DNA of 64,000 nt from an uncultured Mycoplasmatota bacterium (GTDB taxonomy: Bacteria; Bacillota_I; Bacilli_A; RF39; UBA660): contig USFG01000003.1 in assembly GCA_900553855.1 (NCBI GenBank), positions 75,351 to 139,350 of the forward strand, written 5' to 3'. Positions 62,580 through 64,000 of this stretch are shown piece by piece. Position 1 is the first letter of the stretch. Each line of letters opens with the position of its first letter. Both the position numbers and the translations under genes were made by a program. The notes beneath the pieces are model-generated. The model did not search any database, was not told the origin of the DNA, and saw only the letters and a list, made by a program, of their open reading frames with translations.

Positions 62580-64000
62580 TTATTCGGTTGCTTGATGAGC
62601 TCTAATAACAACAATCCCAGAACCTCCTGTTCCTCCAGTACAGTAACCGGAACATCCACCTCCTCCGTTTCCTGTATTATTTCCACCGTTTGCAGATGAG
62701 GAAGAATTACCACCAGTAGAATATAAAGTGCCGGTTGTTTCTTTAAATTCACGTGTTGTTGTTCCTTGTCCAGTTCCCGGGTGAGATCCCTCACCATTTG
62801 CGCCATCTACCCCTCCTTTGCCAGCAGTACCATGAAATCCTGATGTGCTTGAATTGGGTTTTCCGGATCCACCACCAGAACCTCCATTACCGCCATTATA
62901 AGTATCGGTTGGAGCATTGCCGCCAGAAACAGTGTATCCAAAAGCGGTTGTTGTTCCTCCTGATGTTCCATGCCATGAATTACTTTTTGTTGTAGTTCCC
63001 GGAGTACCACCAACACCAATAGTTATACTATAGGAATCATAGCCTAAGGAAACATTAAGAACAGTCTTTGTGTAGCCACCGCCACCACCACCAGCAATTG
63101 CTCCACCATCCCAATAAGCGTTTCCACCGCCTCCTCCACCAACTAAGAAGACATCGACATTTGGTGTTTGATCTGTAAAGGTAAATGTTCCACTTTCTAA
63201 TAAGTATATTTTCCAATCAGTTGAGTCTTTGTTTTCAATTCGAACATTTGCGTTTTCACCGGCACTATTTAAAAATGTAAAGGCAGGTACACCAGGTAGA
63301 TATGTAAATTTGATTTTCACATTTTTTATAAAACCAGAAACAGTTATTTTCCAGATATTTGTATTTCTATCGCATGTTGCCTGTGAATCAGAAGACAATT
63401 CTTCATCAGTATCTGCATTATAAAGTCTTGCTATATAATTACAAGAATTAGGATAGAAAGTAGATTCAATCCCATCTACGTATGCTATTATATTCATATC
63501 TACAATCGGCTCATTTTTATCTGATGTTAATAATTCGAATTGATTATCTAACGCTAAATCATTCCATTGATAACCGGCATTTAAATCTAATTTTATGAAT
63601 ACATCATTGATACTTGAATTAAGAGTTAATAATTCAATTTCAATTATATTATCTTTTCCAGGAGTAATTGTACCATTTATATATGTTGATTTCATTGGTG
63701 AAACAGCAACTATTACATTGTTTGGCAAAATTGAAGAACTAGTAGTACATTTACTATCGGAACATACTACATATTTTAATTCATATTTAACATTAATACC
63801 ATTTAGGCTTGTTAGTTTAACATTAAATGTTTCTGTTTTTCCCGCTTGTAATCTCAATATTCTATCATCTGATTCACCACTATTTGTTGTCATATTGAAT
63901 GATAAGTCATTTACTTTTATGTTAGCTACTAAGGCTGAATTATTATTATTAAAAAATGATAAAGAATAACCTATAATTGATATAAATAATAACATTATTG
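62580..64000 (-). CDS. Membrane-anchored glycine-rich surface protein 2 (start beyond window)
   Basis: At least 471 residues, with the same plan as the neighbour: membrane helix (MLLFISIIGYSLSFF), ectodomain with CSDSKCTTS and KLDLNAGYQWNDLALDNQFE, a Cys-paired module, and a glycine-rich end (VFLVGGGGGGNAYWDG to GGSGIVVIRAHQATE). An ATG lies at 63993-63995, but copy 1 has about 23 more residues before the matching place, so the true start is probably outside the window. The glycine-rich part is shorter than in copy 1 and contains CSGYC. Confidence 0.85.
   Translation of the reverse strand, partial: IMLLFISIIGYSLSFFNNNNSALVANIKVNDLSFNMTTNSGESDDRILRLQAGKTETFNVKLTSLNGINVKYELKYVVCSDSKCTTSSSILPNNVIVAVSPMKSTYINGTITPGKDNIIEIELLTLNSSINDVFIKLDLNAGYQWNDLALDNQFELLTSDKNEPIVDMNIIAYVDGIESTFYPNSCNYIARLYNADTDEELSSDSQATCDRNTNIWKITVSGFIKNVKIKFTYLPGVPAFTFLNSAGENANVRIENKDSTDWKIYLLESGTFTFTDQTPNVDVFLVGGGGGGNAYWDGGAIAGGGGGGYTKTVLNVSLGYDSYSITIGVGGTPGTTTKSNSWHGTSGGTTTAFGYTVSGGNAPTDTYNGGNGGSGGGSGKPNSSTSGFHGTAGKGGVDGANGEGSHPGTGQGTTTREFKETTGTLYSTGGNSSSSANGGNNTGNGGGGCSGYCTGGTGGSGIVVIRAHQATE

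Overview
The window is very AT-rich and its genes lie mostly on the minus strand. Gene content points to an uncultured, walled, Gram-positive-type Bacilli/Mollicutes relative of the RF39 or 'CAG' gut-bacterium kind. It has peptidoglycan and division genes (mraY, murG, ftsW, ftsQ), a sortase, a capsule locus and PrsA, together with reduced or divergent housekeeping proteins. UGA is read as stop: the capsule phosphatase ends in TGA inside an ATGA overlap, and tryptophans are UGG. The Mycoplasma code is therefore not used. Lineage is inferred from gene content only.

Layout. 1-800: the start of thrS behind a T-box leader, then a compact locus that looks like a type I toxin-antitoxin pair (29-codon hydrophobic peptide, opposing ~100-nt RNA, facing promoters). 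813-3297: three-gene operon of an amidoligase and two membrane proteins. 3.4-8.9 kb: serS, a divergent lon, pyrimidine phosphorylase, rplS with a leader. 9-13.4 kb: two tandem copies of a large GWCTA-motif protein with C-terminal leucine-rich-like repeats. 13.5-18.8 kb: argS-tgt-small membrane protein, and parE. 18.9-26.8 kb: YfhO-like protein, rpsP-khpA, a transglutaminase-like protein, a rubredoxin-fused [FeFe]-hydrogenase, a glucosaminidase-like protein, a HerA ATPase. 26.8-31 kb: two YjcZ-like microproteins, prsA, recX and membrane proteins.

31-44 kb is a Wzx/Wzy-type capsule or exopolysaccharide locus in two blocks. The assembly-control block (CpsC, CpsD kinase, CpsB phosphatase, sortase) and the synthesis block (priming transferase, GT2, EpsG-like polymerase, GT4, TupA-like ATP-grasp, flippase, UDP-GlcA epimerase, UDP-glucose dehydrogenase) are separated by vanZ and a YhcG-type nuclease with a decayed second copy. 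Ugd plus the epimerase would supply UDP-GlcA and UDP-GalA. Next to it lies a sigma-70 factor with an unusual ~195-residue C-terminal extension.

46-58 kb carries pilin-ftsY-ylxM, a broken KilA-N gene, murG-ftsQ-queH, ftsW, an RsmA/Erm-like methyltransferase, three membrane proteins and mraY. 58-64 kb has a flippase-like protein, a GHSKGG hydrolase and a YjbR-like protein, then two paralogous glycine-rich surface proteins; the second runs off the window. No tRNA, rRNA, CRISPR or insertion sequence was recognised. tgt and queH both belong to queuosine tRNA modification.

Most promising for novelty: the toxin-antitoxin-like locus, the amidoligase operon, the tandem GWCTA/LRR paralogs, the extended sigma factor and the glycine-rich surface paralogs.
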